Origin: Protea cynaroides
Taxonomy: Eukaryota > Streptophyta > Magnoliopsida > Proteales > Proteaceae
Reading direction: 5' to 3'
NCBI GenBank assembly: GCA_028583415.1
Contig: CM053265.1
Location: forward strand, 38,211,597-38,275,596
DNA length: 64,000 bases
In this document: in pieces, positions 35,158 to 48,109 of the stretch
How positions within the stretch are numbered: the first letter of the stretch is position 1
Layout: the number at the start of each line of letters is the position of its first letter
Translations under genes and position numbers: made by a program
The notes under the pieces: model-generated
What the model was told of the DNA's origin: nothing
Databases searched by the model: none
What the model saw: only the letters and a program-made list of their open reading frames with translations

Positions 35158-36058
35158 CTGTGACCACATCAGGCGATGCGGCAGCATCCTCAGATGTAAC
35201 AGCATAAACCTTTCCTTGCTGTAGCTGCTTCCTGGGTTTAGGACACTCCCTTGAATAATGTCCAATTTGATTGCAGTTATAGCATTTTACTCCTTCGTTA
35301 TTTTGCTTTTGTTGCGGTTGAGCTGCTGGAGTAGTCTTGGCTGCATCGTTAAAACCTTGAGTACGGAATGGTTTGAATGTCCTTGTATTCCCTCCGTTAT
35401 ATGAATTTTCAGTTGGCCTCTTAATGCCCCTGTTTTGAGCAAAATAGCTCTCTTTTTGGCTTGACTCTATACTCGAGCAATTTGTACCGCTTCGTTGTAG
35501 ACTTTCTTCTCAAGTCCTAGTACATGTTCACGAATACTTCCCCTAAGTCCCATGACGAACCTTCGGGTCTTTGTATCTTCCGCTTGCATACTAACTGGTG
35601 CAAAGAAGAACAGCTCCTCATAACGCTGTTGGTATGCATCAACAGTCATCTGTCCCTGATACAAACTCAGGAACTCTTTCTCCATAGAATCTCTGAAACT
35701 TCTAGGAAAGTACTTCTCAAAGAATATCTCCTTATATATATCCCATGTCAATTGGGTGTGCTTGGTTAACAGATATGTCCTGGTAGACTTCCACCAATGG
35801 TGTGCATCGCCCTTTAGCATAAATGTGGCGCACAACACTTTCTCCTCCTCATTCACTGTCATCATCATAAAATTTCATTCCATTTCATCAACCCAGTGTG
35901 CTGGCCACAAAGGATCTGCTGGCTTGCCATTAAATTCTTTGGGCTTCATCTTCAGGAAACGCTCGACCAGTCTAGAGTGGTCCAATTGATGAGGAACATA
36001 GGCCCCATACATAGGTGGTTGGTATTGATATCTACCTTGAGCTACATCAGGGTTTAGT
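35158..36058 (-). pseudogene. Element E gag, C-terminal part
   Basis: The core has MLKGDAHHWWKSTRTY and DIYKEIFFEKYFPRSF in an open stretch (35868-35467). It is followed by the knuckle region near 35240-35290, where the first cysteine of the knuckle reads tyrosine (CYNCNQIGHYSRECP-like). Short frame breaks occur at about 35870 and 35470. It is cut at 36058 by solo LTR I and continues at 45155. Confidence 0.85.
36054..36058. other. Target-site duplication, left of solo LTR I
   Basis: TTAGT here against TTTGT at 45155-45159, one mismatch. The copy-C sequence at this point (GGATTTTGTACTTGG) fits an original TTTGT. Confidence 0.7.
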
Positions 36059-37605
36059 TGTAAGACCCATATCGAACTAACCGATCTTACCACCTTGTAC
36101 CAGATCTATTATCATGGTCGAGCCAAATGGACCAAGTGCGTGAAGGAAATAGCAAGACCAGGTATTAAACTGACCCAAAAATAGTAAAATAGGGGGTAGG
36201 GTCGCATACCCAAACAGGTAAGGTCGATCCCACCTCATTAGTAAGTCAGACCCCTAAATTTTAGACCTAGGGTCGGACAATTTAGACCCTAGGGTCGGAT
36301 GGGATCTCCGACTCCCTCATCGACCCTAGGATCACCGACAGAAACCGTTAATCAGAAACTTTCCAAATTTCAAGGGGATTCTTTCCTAATCTCAATGGGA
36401 CTTATTTTGGGAGGTTTTCCTCTATAAATAGGACATCCCTTAGCCTCTTTCACTCTTTTTGAAACCTTAAAAGAATGTGAGAGAAAGAGAAGAGAAGGAG
36501 AAGAGAATGAAAGTTAGAGAAGAAGACTAAAAGAAAGAAATTCAGAGAAACCTCTGAATCTCAGCAAACCCAAGGTATGGATATGCTTTCCATAAAGGAT
36601 TTAAGACTTTAGAATAGTTCATGAAGAGGGTATGATCTAGGAGAAATCCAAATCATCCATCCATGGGAACATTTTAATGAAATCTACGGAGGAAATCATG
36701 GTAGACAAAGTAAGGAGATAAACTGGAGTTTAAGCCATAAAACAAGCATAGAATGGACTGTGGAAGTAAGCCATAGGACCCAAACTTGAAAGATTAGATT
36801 GTAGAATGAAAAGGTCAACTCAAACCACGTGTGATCGCATGTAGGGTCGATTGGGAATTGACCCTACTAGACCACAAGATCGACCCTTAGCTTTTGGGAA
36901 GTCTAGGGAAGCTGCGGTCGCACCTAGGGTCGATGGAACATCCAACCCTAGCATCGACCCTATACCCTGGGGTCGCAGAAAATTGCTACCCTACTTGCGA
37001 CCAGTCTTGCGACCCTAGCATAACAGCAAGCCTAAAATTGTCGGAATAAATTTTAATTAAAATCTATCGACTTGTTTGGTTTTCCAATTGATATAAAAGT
37101 GATTCTTAAAGCTTGAAAGAGTATTTACACTCAAGCAAAGGTGAGGGAACAAGACCTAAACTAATTGGTTAATAATAAACTGTTTTTGTTTCTTGAGTCC
37201 AATGCCATAATTGATTCTCTGTGTGTATGCTTGTAATGTGCATTCAACATGTCATCCAATATTCTTGCTATTAATGTTCATGCATATTTAATTTTATTTT
37301 ATTTATAAATGATGATGATGATGATGCTAGGAATAGACATGTGAATTTATGTCTGTGGTTAGTGTGCTTGATACGAGTGGAGCATCAGGATGAGGACGTG
37401 ATATTGTGGTGTATCCTGGTCACCAGACTCTAGCTCTATCTCTACTCAAGTTTTGTCAACTGAGATCATCGTATTGCCATTACCTTAGCAGAACTTTTAC
37501 GTCGTACGCTATCAGGAGAGGTGGTCTCGGACCGTGTAGTCTTTGACTCTGTCGGGGGGCTTTAGCTCTATCTCTATGGACGTATAGAGGGATGCTGGGG
37601 TGAGG

Positions 37606-37610
37606 CCTTG
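37606..37610. other. Target-site duplication, left of element H
   Basis: CCTTG, repeated exactly at 44369-44373. Confidence 0.92.
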
Positions 37611-39916
37611 TGTTACACCCCAATTTTGGTCTAACCAGAATGGTGTGATGAACCGCAAAATAACCAACGGTTCAACCAGGATCTCAAATAGGCTATCCCC
37701 GCGTTATCCAAACTTACACACATCTGTAATCATAATCAGAGTAAATACACAATAGCGGAAGTCTTATAATAAGATGAACTGAGAAACTAAGATGATATTA
37801 ATAATTTAATAGCAAATTATTCTGTATTCAACTGAGACATAAATATTAAATATCAAATACATGTCTGAATAAATTCAATAAAGAAACCTATAAAATATCT
37901 AATCAAATACACACGAGTTGCACTCGCAAGAGGAGTCGTGTGTATCTACTTCAGCTCCAGCTTCCATTGCTGCCACGTTCCCGTACGCGGACGCGTTCAT
38001 ATAATCTTCAACAGTATAACCTGCATCATCAACTAAAAATATTCGACGTCGAGGGGTGAGCACATATCACGGCTCAGTGAGTAGCCAAAACAATGCAACA
38101 ATACATATGCATGCAAAAAGTCAATTTATATCTTTGGTTCGTTTTTTAAAGTTTACAGTATGCAATAGAAAGGTTTAGGTAGCCAAAGGTCGCGTTTATT
38201 GACTCCGCCTCTATACACGAGTGTGTGACGTTATCCGAAGATCACGTTTATTATCAACTCACATGCACCCAATCATGAATATTTTATAACAAAGGTTACG
38301 TTTATTGTCATATAGTGCCATACCAACACGTAAGCCCCTATTGGCGAGGGCTGCAAACTGGGCTTGCAACTAACCAATCTTAATGCCAAAAGTGTATCCA
38401 AGGCCTCACCCCAGTATCCCTCAGAATGTCCATAGAGATAGAGCTAAGGCCCCCTGGTAGAGTCAGAGACTACAAGGACCGAGACCACCTCCCCTGATAC
38501 TCTACGACATAATAGTTCTGCTAAAGTAATGGCGATACGACGATGCCAATGCACAAGACATGAGTTAGAGATAGAGCTAAAGTGCTGAGACCCGCCAAAG
38601 GTTAACGTTTATTAACGTTCTCATCACACCTCCCCTGATACTCGCTCGCATCAAGTACATCAACCACACACATACAAGCACATGCCTATTCCTATGATCA
38701 TCATCATCATGTTATAAACAATAAAGTAAATATGTATGAACAAATAATAGAAATATTGGATGGCATGCTGTATCCACATTACAAACATATTCACATAGAA
38801 TCAAGAATAGCATAGGACTCAAGAAATAGAAAATAGTTTATTAATAACCAATTTAGTTTGGAGTTAAGGTTCCTCACCTTAGCTTGCTATAAGATACTTT
38901 TCCAAGCTTTAGAATCACCTTTACAGTGTTATTATATTGCTAGAAGACCTAACAAAGTCGATAAATTTAATTAGATTTTATTCAGAATTAAAAATTACTC
39001 TGTTAACTCAGGGTCGGAGGTAGGGTGGATGCTAGGGTCGATGGGTCTATCGACCCTTCCCTCTTTCTGGACTTCCCGAATACTGAGGGTCGATGGTCAG
39101 GAATACCTAGGGTCGGATGGCCTATCGACCCTAGGTGCGACCCTTGGTGAACTCTGGTCTAATTTCCACTTTTAATCCATTCCTCATGTCTGGGATCCTA
39201 TGGCTTGCTCCTACATTCCATTCTACATTCATTCCATGGTCTGAAACCATGTATAACCCACCTAGATAGCTTTCATGCACTTTCCTATGGTTTTCCATGG
39301 AAACCTAACCATGGGTTGATGGTTTGGGTTTCTCCGAGATCACACTCTCAACATTAACTAACCTAAGGTCTGTAGAAACTCATGGAATTAGTATCCATAC
39401 CTGAGAAGATTAATCTTTCTCTGCAACTCTTCTCTTTTGGCTTAATTTCTCTTCCTTCCCTTTCTTCTTCCTCTTTCCTTCTCTTCTCTTTCTCTCAATT
39501 CGATTAGGGTTGTGAAAGGAGTGAAAGTGACTTAGGGACGTCCTCTAAATAGAGTAGGAATATCCTAAAATAAGTCCCTTTGAGATTAGGAAAGAATCCC
39601 ATTCGAAAATCTAGAAATTTCCTAATTTCTATTTTCTGCGGTAACCGAGGGTTGATGGGAGGGTCGATGATCCCGTCGACCCTAGGGTCTAAGTTGTCCG
39701 ACCCTCCCTTCAAAATTGAGGGTCTGACTTTCTATTTTGGGAGGTCCGACCCTGCTTAGCTGGGTATGCGACCCTTCCCCTATTTTAAGTGTTTTTGGGT
39801 CGATTTGATACCTGGGATCTCGATCTCCTTCACGCCCTTAGTCCATTTGACTCGACCATGATGGGTAAACCTGGTTCAAGGTGATAAGACCGGGTTAGAT
39901 TGACATGGGTCTTACA
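37611..39916 (-). repeat. 3' LTR of element H
   Basis: TGTTACACCCC (one change from TGTCACACCCC) to GGGTCTTACA, 2306 bp. Very close to the other LTR of H and close to those of A. Confidence 0.94.
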
Positions 39917-41747
39917 ACTCCCCCCAACTTATAAAAATTTTGTCCTCAAAATTATATGTACCTTCTGAATCAAACAAGTGAGGGTATTGCTTCCGCATAG
40001 CATTTTCTTCTTCCCATGTAATTTCTTCCATGTCTTTACTTTTCCATGTGACCTTAACATAGTAGATATCTCTATTGCATAGACGTTGAACCTTTCGACT
40101 AGTGATTTCTGTTGGTGTTACTTCAAATGTCAAATCATCAGTCAATTCTGGCAAATCCACTATCAAAACATGCATTGGGTCTTTGACATACTTCTTCAAT
40201 AGGGAAATGTGAAATACATCATGCACACTTGACATAGATGGTGGTAGTGCTAACTGATAAGCGACTATTCCACGCTTAGCTAGAATTTCATACGGCCCGA
40301 CATATCTTGGACTTAGCTTCCCTTTCTGTCCGAACATCTTCAATCCTCGCATAGGAGATACTTTCAAAAATACTTTATCACCTACGGCGAACTCCAGATC
40401 TCTTCGTCGAGTATCTACATATTGCTTCTGACGGTTCTGAGCTGTTCTCACTCTTTCCTTGATGATGTCGACCACTCGACAAGTCTCTTCAACAAATTCC
40501 GGTCCAACAATACTACGTTCTCCAACTTCATTCCAAAATAAGGGAGTTCGACACTTTCGGCCATACAGTGCTTCATAAGGTGACATCTGTATAGTAGTCT
40601 GATAGCTGTTATTATAAGCGAACTCGATCAATGGTAATCTTTCATCCCACGATCCCTTAAAATCAATTACACATGCTCGTAGCATATCTTCTAGAATCTA
40701 AATTGTACGTTCTGACTGTCCATCTGTCTATGGGTGGAATGCAGTACTGAACTTCAACGTTGTACCCATAGCCTTTTGCAATCCTTCCCCAAATTTGGAA
40801 GTAAATCGTGGATCTCTATCGGACACAATGCTTTCTGGAACACCATGTAATCGAACAATGTTATCCACATACAGCTTCGCTAACCTTTCCAGTGTATACT
40901 GTGGTCGTATAGGTATAAAGCGAGCTGTTTTAGTCAGATGGTCCACAATTACCCAAACTGCGTCAACTACTCGAGGTGTCAATGGTAGTCCCGTGACGAA
41001 GTCCATAGTGATGCAGTCCCATTTCCATGCTGGTTCCGGTAATGGCTGTAACAGTCCTACGGGTCTTTGTCGTTCAGCCTTTACTTTCTGACAATTTAGG
41101 CATTGAGACACGAACTTAGCTACATCTGCTTTCATTCCCCTCCACCAATATAATTTCTTTAGATCATGATACATTTTTATACTTCCAGGGTGTATCGAGT
41201 AGATGGTGGTATGGGCTTCTTTCATCAGTCGGTGTCTAATGTCCATACTTTCGGTTTCAAGTACACATATTCTTCCTTTGTATTTCAGTACTTTCTCATC
41301 ATCCAAGGTGAACTCAGGGTTAGTCCTACCTTTCTCAATATCTTCTTGTACTGTTCTCAGATAAGGATCTGCTTTGATAGCTGTCTTCACTTCATCTACT
41401 ATATCTGATATAATCTTCAATGCCACGAACATATTTGAAAACCGATGAATAAACCCTTGGTTAGCTGATTCATCCGTTGTTTCTATCACATACTGCTCGT
41501 TGCCGTGATTGAATACCATTGCGTTGGTACACATTACTGCAGTCGTGCTAACTTCTCCTTGAGATTTTATCATTGCTTTTCTTCTCAATGCATCCGCTAC
41601 CATGTTCGCTTTTCCCGGATGATACTGGATATCACAATCATAGTCTTTCAATAGTTCCAGCCATCTTCGTTGTCTCATATTCGACTCCTTCTGATTAAAT
41701 AAATTAGTAAGACTTTTATGGTCCCACTTAATTTGAAACTTCTCTCC
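39912..41747 (-). pseudogene. Element H RNase H end, integrase and chromodomain
   Basis: From 41747 down it has the last part of RNase H ([19 protein letters not shown]), the integrase finger CLNCQKVK, the integrase D,D,E core ([21 protein letters not shown]) and a full integrase tail with chromodomain ending AMRKQYPHLF (open 40685-39912). Two TAG codons, at 40698-40700 and 40728-40730, both from CAG, break it. The second is the same stop found in A and G. There are no frameshifts in over 1.8 kb, so the copy is young. Confidence 0.9.
39917..39927 (-). other. Polypurine tract of element H
   Basis: In coding sense TTGGGGGGAGT, identical to that of element A. The pol frame ends on TAA at 39912-39914, inside the LTR. 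Confidence 0.88.
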
Positions 41748-42054
41748 ATCTCGTCTATCCAGTGGGCTGGCCACAATGGATCAGACGGCTTGCCGTTGAA
41801 TTCTCTGGGTTTCATCTTCAAAAATCTCTCCACTAGTCGGGAGTGGTCCAGCTAATTCTGGGGGTTTGCCCCAAACATATAGGGTGGATACTGGTAATTC
41901 CCTTGAGCTGCTTCCGGTACCTGCATTGGAATCGCTGCAGCCGGTTATTGAGGTGTCTGAGGGGCTGGGTGGTTACCTACTGGTGCTGCACTAGCTTGTC
42001 CGGTGTGCATGGGTGCAGCCTGAGTGGCTTGGAACATAATTCCCATGGCAACCT
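41748..42054 (-). pseudogene. Element H gag fragment
   Basis: About 100 codons of the N-terminal half of gag ([12 protein letters not shown] side to the MQVAMGI side), corresponding to 5290-5590 of copy A. On one side it joins RNase H inside a shared TTCTCTCC. On the other it joins the primer site inside a shared CTG. One TAG lies near 41853. Confidence 0.88.
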
Positions 42055-42061
42055 GATACCA
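42053..42061 (-). other. Primer-binding site of element H (shortened)
   Basis: TGGTATCAG remains, followed directly by gag; the last three bases of the usual 12-base match are lost in the deletion join. Confidence 0.8.
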
Positions 42062-42064
42062 AGT

Positions 42065-44368
42065 TGTCACACCCCAATTTTGGTCTAACCAGAATGGTGT
42101 AATGAACCGCTAAATAACCAACGGTTCAACCAGGATCTCAAATAGTCTATCCCCGCGTTATCCAAACTTACACACATCCGTAATCATAATCAGAGTAAAT
42201 ACACAATAGCGGAAGTCTTATAATAAGATGAACTGAGAAACTAAGATGATATTAATAATTTAATAGCAAATTATTCTGTATTCAACTGAGACATAAATAT
42301 TAAATATCAAATACATGTCTGAATAAATCCAATAAAGAAACCTATAAAATATCTAATCAAATACACACAAGTTGCACTCACAAGAGGAGTCGTGTGTATC
42401 TACTTCAGCTCCTGCTTCCATTGCTGCCACTATCCCGTACGCGGACGCGTTCATATAATCTTCAACAGTATAACCTGCATCATCAACTAAAAATATTCGA
42501 CGTCGAGGGGTGAGCACACATCACGGCTCAGTGAGTAGCCAAAACAATGCAACAATACATATGCATGCAAAAAGTCAATTTATATCTTTGGTCCCGTTTT
42601 TAAAGTTTGCAGTATGCAATAGAAAGGTTTAGGTAGCCAAAGGTCGCGTTTATTGACTCCGCCTCAATACACGAGTGTGTGACGTTACCCGAAGATCACG
42701 TTTATCGTCAACTCACATGCACCCAATCATGAACATTATATAATAAAGGTTACGTTTATTGCTATATAGTGTCATACCAACACGTAAGCCCCTATTGGCG
42801 AGGGCTGTAAACTGGGCTCGCAACTAACCAATCTTAATGCCAAAAGTGTATCCAAGGCCTCACCCCAGCATCCCTCAAAATGTCCATAGAGATAGAGCTA
42901 AGGCCCCCCGATAGAGTCAGAGACTACAAGGACCGAGACCACCTCCCCTGATACTCTACGACATAATAGTTCTACTAAAGTAATGGTGATACGACGATGC
43001 CAATGCACAAGACTTGAGTTAGTGATAGAGCTAAAGTGCTGAGACCCGCCAAAGGTTAACGTTTATTGATGTTCTCATCACACCTCCCCTGATACTCGCT
43101 CGCATCAAGTACATCAACCACACACATACAAGCACATGCCTATTCCTATCATCATCATCATCATGTTATAAACAATAAAGTAAATATGCATGAACAAATA
43201 ATAGAAATATTGGATGGCATGCTGTATGCACATTACAAACATATTCGCATAGAATCAAGCATAGCATAGGACTAAAGAAATAGAAAATAGTTTATTAATA
43301 ACCAATTTAGTTTGGAGTTTAGGTTCCTCACCTTAACTTGCTATAAGATACTTTTCCAAGATTTAGAATCACCTTTACAGTGTTATTATATTGCTAGAAG
43401 ACACAAAGTCGATAGAATTTAATTAGATTTTATTCGAAATTAAAAACTACTCTGTTAACTGAGGGTCGGAGGTAGGGTCGATGCTAGGGTCGATGGGTCT
43501 ATCGACCCTTCCCTCTTTCTGGACTTCCCGAATAGTGAGGGTCGATGGTCAGGAATACCTAGGGTCGGATGGCCTATCGACCCTGGGTGCGACCCTTGGT
43601 GCACTCTGGTCCAATTTCCACTTTTAATCCATTCCTCATGTTTGGGATCCTATGGCTTTCTCCTACATTCCATTCTACATTCATTCCATGGTCTGAAACC
43701 ATGTATAACCCACCTAGATAGCTTTCATGTACTTTCCTATTGTTTTCCATGGAAACCTAACCATGGGTTGATGGTTTGGGTTTCTCCGAGATCACACTCT
43801 CAACATTAACTAACCTAAGGTCTGTAGAAACTCATGGAATTAGTATCCATACTTGAGAAGATTAATCTTTCTCTGCAACTCTTCTCTTTTGGCTTAATTT
43901 CTCTTCCTTCCCTTTCTTCTTCCTCTTTCCTTCTCCTCTCTTTCTCTAAATTAGATTAGGGTTGTGAAAGGAGTGAAAGTGGCTTAGGGACGTCCTCTAA
44001 ATAGAGTAGGAATATTCTAAAATAAGTCCCTTTGAGATTAGGAAAGAATCCCATTCGAAAATCTTAAAATTTCCTAATTTTTATTTTCTGCGGTAACCGA
44101 GGGTCGATTGGAGGGTCGATGATCCCGTCGACCCTAGGGTCTAAGTTGTTCGAGTCTCGCTTCAAAATTGAGGGTCTGACTTTCTGTTTTGGGAGGTCCG
44201 ACCCTGCTTAGCTGGGTATGCGACCCTTCCCCTATTTTAAGTGTTTTTGGGTCGATTTGATACCTGGGATCTCGATCTCCTTCACGCCCTTGGTCCATTT
44301 GACTCGACCATGATGGGTGAACCTGGTTCAAGGTGATAAGACCGGGTTAGATTGACACGGGTCTTACA
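42065..44368 (-). repeat. 5' LTR of element H
   Basis: TGTCACACCCC to GGGTCTTACA, 2304 bp. GGGTCGA clusters lie at about 43461-43600 and 44098-44225. In coding sense the TATA-like CTATTTAGAGG is near 43995. Confidence 0.94.
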
Positions 44369-45154
44369 CCTTGGGTACTCTGTTTGACATTAGGATTGGT
44401 TAGTTGCGAGCCCAGTTTGCAAGCCCTCACCAGCAGGGGCTTACGTGTTGGTATGGGTAGAGTATCAGGGGAAGTGTGATGCGGTGTGGTCCTAAGCACT
44501 TTAGCTCTATCTCTATTCCATGGTGGGTGCATGTGAGACGACAATAAATGTTATCTTTGGGTGGCTTCACACACTCGTGTATAGAGGTGAGGCGGCCACC
44601 GAACCTTTGTATAGCACATTGCAAACTTAAATACCCGACCACAGATATGAATTAAGTGCATGCATATGTTTGTTGCATTATTTTATTTGCTCACTGAGCC
44701 GTGATGTGTGCTCACCCTTTTTTGAATTCGAATATTTTTAGTTGATGATGCAGGTACCACTATGGAATATTATATGAATGCTTCTATGTATGGGCACATT
44801 GCTGCAATGGTGGCTGAAGATATAGTGCAGACGACTGACTCCTCATGCGAGTGTAACTCATGCGTTTTTTATTAGATTTTTATTTGAACTATTAAAGAAA
44901 TGTAATTTGATACTTTATCTATTTATGTCTTGGTTGATACAACATAATTTGATATTTTATTTATGATTATCACATTTAGATTCTCAGTTCGTTTAATATT
45001 AAGACTTCCGCTATTATGTATTTATTCTGATTATGGTTGTGGATGTGTATGGTTTAATTTAAAAGGACACAGCCTATTAGAGATCCTAGTTGAACCATTT
45101 GTTTATTAGCGGTTCATCATACCATTCTGAAAGGTACGGAATTGGGGTGTGACA

Positions 45155-45524
45155 TTTGTACTTAAGCCTACATGACTGGTGTTTGTGGTGCGTGGGATAC
45201 CGTGTTACTTTCCCCTTGTACTGTGATTGCCTGTCCTGCTGGCATCGGTGTCGTCTGTGCAGCTGGAAAAGCCAGGCCTATGGTAGCTTGCATAGTAGCT
45301 TGTACCTGTTGTACTTGCTACAGTAGTTGTGCCAGATTCAGTACGACTGTAGCCAGGTCTATAGGTGGAGATGGAAAATCTATAGGATTTGCCTGGTAGT
45401 GAGTTACTAGCTGTGCCACATTCAAATTACCGTATACTTCTGGGTTTTCATGGCCGCCCTCCTCCACAGATGGTGGTGGTGGAATAGAGTTACGGCTTCG
45501 TCTGGCTACTCTTAGCCCAGCCAT
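45155..45524 (-). pseudogene. Element E gag, N-terminal part
   Basis: It starts MAGLRVARRSRN at 45524, matching the start in C. The frame is open upstream to 45563 but the match to other copies begins here. A proline-rich region follows, then DLATVVLNLAQLL. It is cut at 45155 by solo LTR I. Confidence 0.85.
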
Positions 45525-45775
45525 TTTTCCGTTTTGAAGATAGTAGTGCCTGTAAGTAACCATAGCATATGTGAGGCAATCAATATAATTGTTCTCCAGT
45601 CAAAAATCCAACTAATCAATATCATATTCATATTTTTCCGATCATTCTGTCAAAATTACTGTATTTTCCATCGTAGGGTCGATGGTAGGGTCAGTGGGTG
45701 TCCGACCCTAGGATCGACCCCTAGTTCTCTATTAGATCACCGAGAGGCTAGGGTCGATGAGGGGGTCGAAGGTAG
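45525..45775. other. Element E leader between gag and the antisense gene, left piece
   Basis: It contains a GGGTCGA/TCGACCC cluster at 45675-45775, which is where element G inserted. The leader continues at 55277. Confidence 0.75.
45771..45775. other. Target-site duplication, left of element G
   Basis: GGTAG, repeated exactly at 55272-55276. Confidence 0.92.
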
Positions 45776-48081
45776 TGTAAGACCCGTATCAAACTAACCC
45801 GGTCCTACCACCTTGAACCAGGTCTACCCATCATGGATGAGCCAAATGGACCAAGTGCGTAAAGGAGATCACGATCCCAGGTATTAAACTGATCCAAAAA
45901 CACTTAAATTAAGGGGAGGGTTGCATACCCAGCAAGGGAGGGTCAGACCCCCCCCCCCCAAGACAGAAATCAGACCCCCAGTTTTACATGGGGGGTCAGA
46001 CACTTTAGGAACTAGGGGTCGACGGGATCTTCGACCCCCTATCGACCCCCGGTACTCGGTAAATCTGAAAATTAGGAAAGTTTCCTAATTTCGATGGGAT
46101 TCCTTCCAAATCTCAATGGGACTTATTTTAGGAGTTTCTACTCTATAAATAGGGCGTCCCTAAGCCTCTTTTACTCCTTTTACAACCCTAATTGAATTGA
46201 GAGAAAGAGAAGAGAAGGAAGAGAAGGAAAAGAGAAGGAAAGAAGAGAAGAAGGCTAAGGGAGAAGAGTTGCAGAGAAGGAGTATTCTTCCCAGGTATGG
46301 ATACTAATTCCATGAATTCCTAAAGACCTTAGGATAGATAATGCAGAGAGTATGATTTCGGAGAAACCCAAACCATCAACCCATGGTTAGGTTTTCATGG
46401 AAAACCATGGGGGAAAATCATGAAAGCCATATAGGTGGTAGAATCATGGTTCTAGAGCATAGAACATGTGTAGAATGGATTATAGGAGCAAGCCATAGGA
46501 CCCTAAACACGAAGAATGGACTAAAGGAAGAAAATCGACCAAAACCCACAGGGGGTTGCATGAGGGGTCGATGGCCAATCGACCCTACCAGACCCTGAGC
46601 ATCGACACCCAGTGTTCGGGAAGTCCAGAATAGGGGTGGTCACACCCAGGGTCGATCTTTACTCCGACCCTACCTCCGACCCCCAGTTAAAAACATGGTT
46701 TTAAAAATCAGAATTAATTCTAATTAAATTCTTTCCACTTTGTTAGGTCTTCTAGAAATATAATAACAGTATAAAGGTGATTTTAAAGCTTGAAAGAGGA
46801 TTATTAGCAAGCTAAGGTGAGGAAACAAAAATCTAAACTAATTGGTAAATAACAAATTGTTTCTCTTTTCTTGAGTCCAATGCCATGCTTGATCCTATGC
46901 GAATATGTTTGTAATGTGCATACAACATGTCATCCAATATTTCTATTATTTGTTCATGCATATTTACCTTATTATTTATAACATGATGATGATGATGATG
47001 ATGATAGGAATAGGCATGTGAATGTATGTGTGTGGTTGGTGTACTGGACGTGAGCAAGTATTAGGGGAGGTGTGATGGAAACGTCAATAAATGTTAACCT
47101 TTGGCAGATCTCAGCACTTTAGCTCTATCTCTAACTCAAGTCTTGTGCATTAGCATCATCGTATCGCCATTACTTTAGTAGAACTATTACGTCGTAGAGT
47201 ATCAGGGGAGGTGGTCTCGGTCCTTGTAGTCTCTGACTCTACCGAGGGGCCTTAGCTCTATCTCTATGGACGTTCTGAGGGATGCTGGGTTGAGGCCATA
47301 AATATACTGTTTGGCATTAGGATTGGTTAGTTGCGAGCCCAGTTTGCAAGCCCTCGCCAGCAGGGGCTTACATGTTGGTATGGCACTGTACAACAATAAA
47401 CGTTAACCTTTGTGGTACAATGTTATGGTAGGGTGGATGGGGACGACAATAAACGTTAACCTTTGGGCGGATTTCCACACCCTGTGTATAGAGGCGGGGT
47501 CAATAAACGTTAACATTTGACCACCCAACCTTTCTATTGCGCATTGCAAACTTTAAACCAGACCAAAGATATGAATTGACTGCATGCATATGTATTGTTA
47601 CATTGTTTTGTTTGCTCACTGAGCCATGATGTGTGCTCACCCCCTCGACGTTGAATATTTTTAGTTGATGATGCAGGTATTACAGTCGAAGATTATGTCA
47701 ATGCTCCAGTGTACGGGCACGTGGCGGCGATGGAAGTTAAAGATGAAGTAGATATACATGACTCCTCTTGCGAGTGCAACTCATGTGTATTCGATTAGAT
47801 TTTTAGTTTTCTTTATTTGGATTTAATAAAGACATGTATTTGATATTTATTTATGTCTTAGTTGATACAGAATAATTTTCTATTTAAATATTAATATCAC
47901 AGTAGATTTCTCAGTTCATTTTACTATAAGACTTCTGCTATTGTGTATTTACTCTGATTAAGAATGTGGATGTATGAGGTTTAGATAAAATGGATTTCGC
48001 TTGTCCGAGATCTTGGTTGAACCGTTGGTTTGCTAGCGGTTCATCACACCATTATGAAGTGTGCGAAATTGGGGTGTGATA
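45776..48081 (+). repeat. 5' LTR of element G
   Basis: TGTAAGACCCG to GGGTGTGATA, 2306 bp. It contains a C run near 45948-45958. The 19-base motif CAATAAACGTTAACCTTTG or close variants occur at 47085-47103, 47394-47412, 47447-47465 and 47501-47519. Confidence 0.94.
46141..46152 (+). promoter_or_regulatory. TATA box of element G 5' LTR
   Basis: CTCTATAAATAG about 365 bases into the LTR, followed by a purine-rich GAGAGAAAGAG leader from about 46197. The 3' LTR has the same box at 53333-53344. Confidence 0.7.
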
Positions 48082-48084
48082 ACT

Positions 48085-48096
48085 TGGTATCAGAGC
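48085..48096 (+). other. Primer-binding site of element G
   Basis: TGGTATCAGAGC, three bases after the 5' LTR, complementary to the 3' end of initiator-Met tRNA. Confidence 0.93.
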
Positions 48097-48109
48097 ATCT
48101 CAGGCCGTG

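Larger units (their letters stand above)
37611..44368 (-). mobile_element. Element H: complete but internally deleted retrotransposon
   Basis: Two nearly identical LTRs, a primer site, a polypurine tract and a perfect CCTTG duplication show a full, recent insertion of 6758 bp. The internal region is only about 2.15 kb: a gag piece fused to the end of RNase H, then integrase and chromodomain. Protease, RT, most of RNase H, the antisense gene, the leader and the gag start are gone. It cannot make its own RT, so if the deletions predate insertion it was copied using proteins of another element. Confidence 0.93.
36059..45154 (+). mobile_element. Solo LTR I, plus strand, interrupted by element H
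   Basis: It starts TGTAAGACCC at 36059 and ends GGGTGTGACA at 45154. The two pieces, 36059-37610 and 44374-45154, join across the CCTTG duplication of H to give one LTR of about 2.33 kb. No internal region or second LTR accompanies it, so it is a solo LTR left by recombination between LTRs, sitting in gag of E. TATA box at 36421-36429 (TCTATAAATA). Confidence 0.88.

Noticed and set aside
36059..45154. Reading I and H as one rearranged element
   Set aside because: The CCTTG duplication and continuous LTR sequence across it show a separate later insertion.
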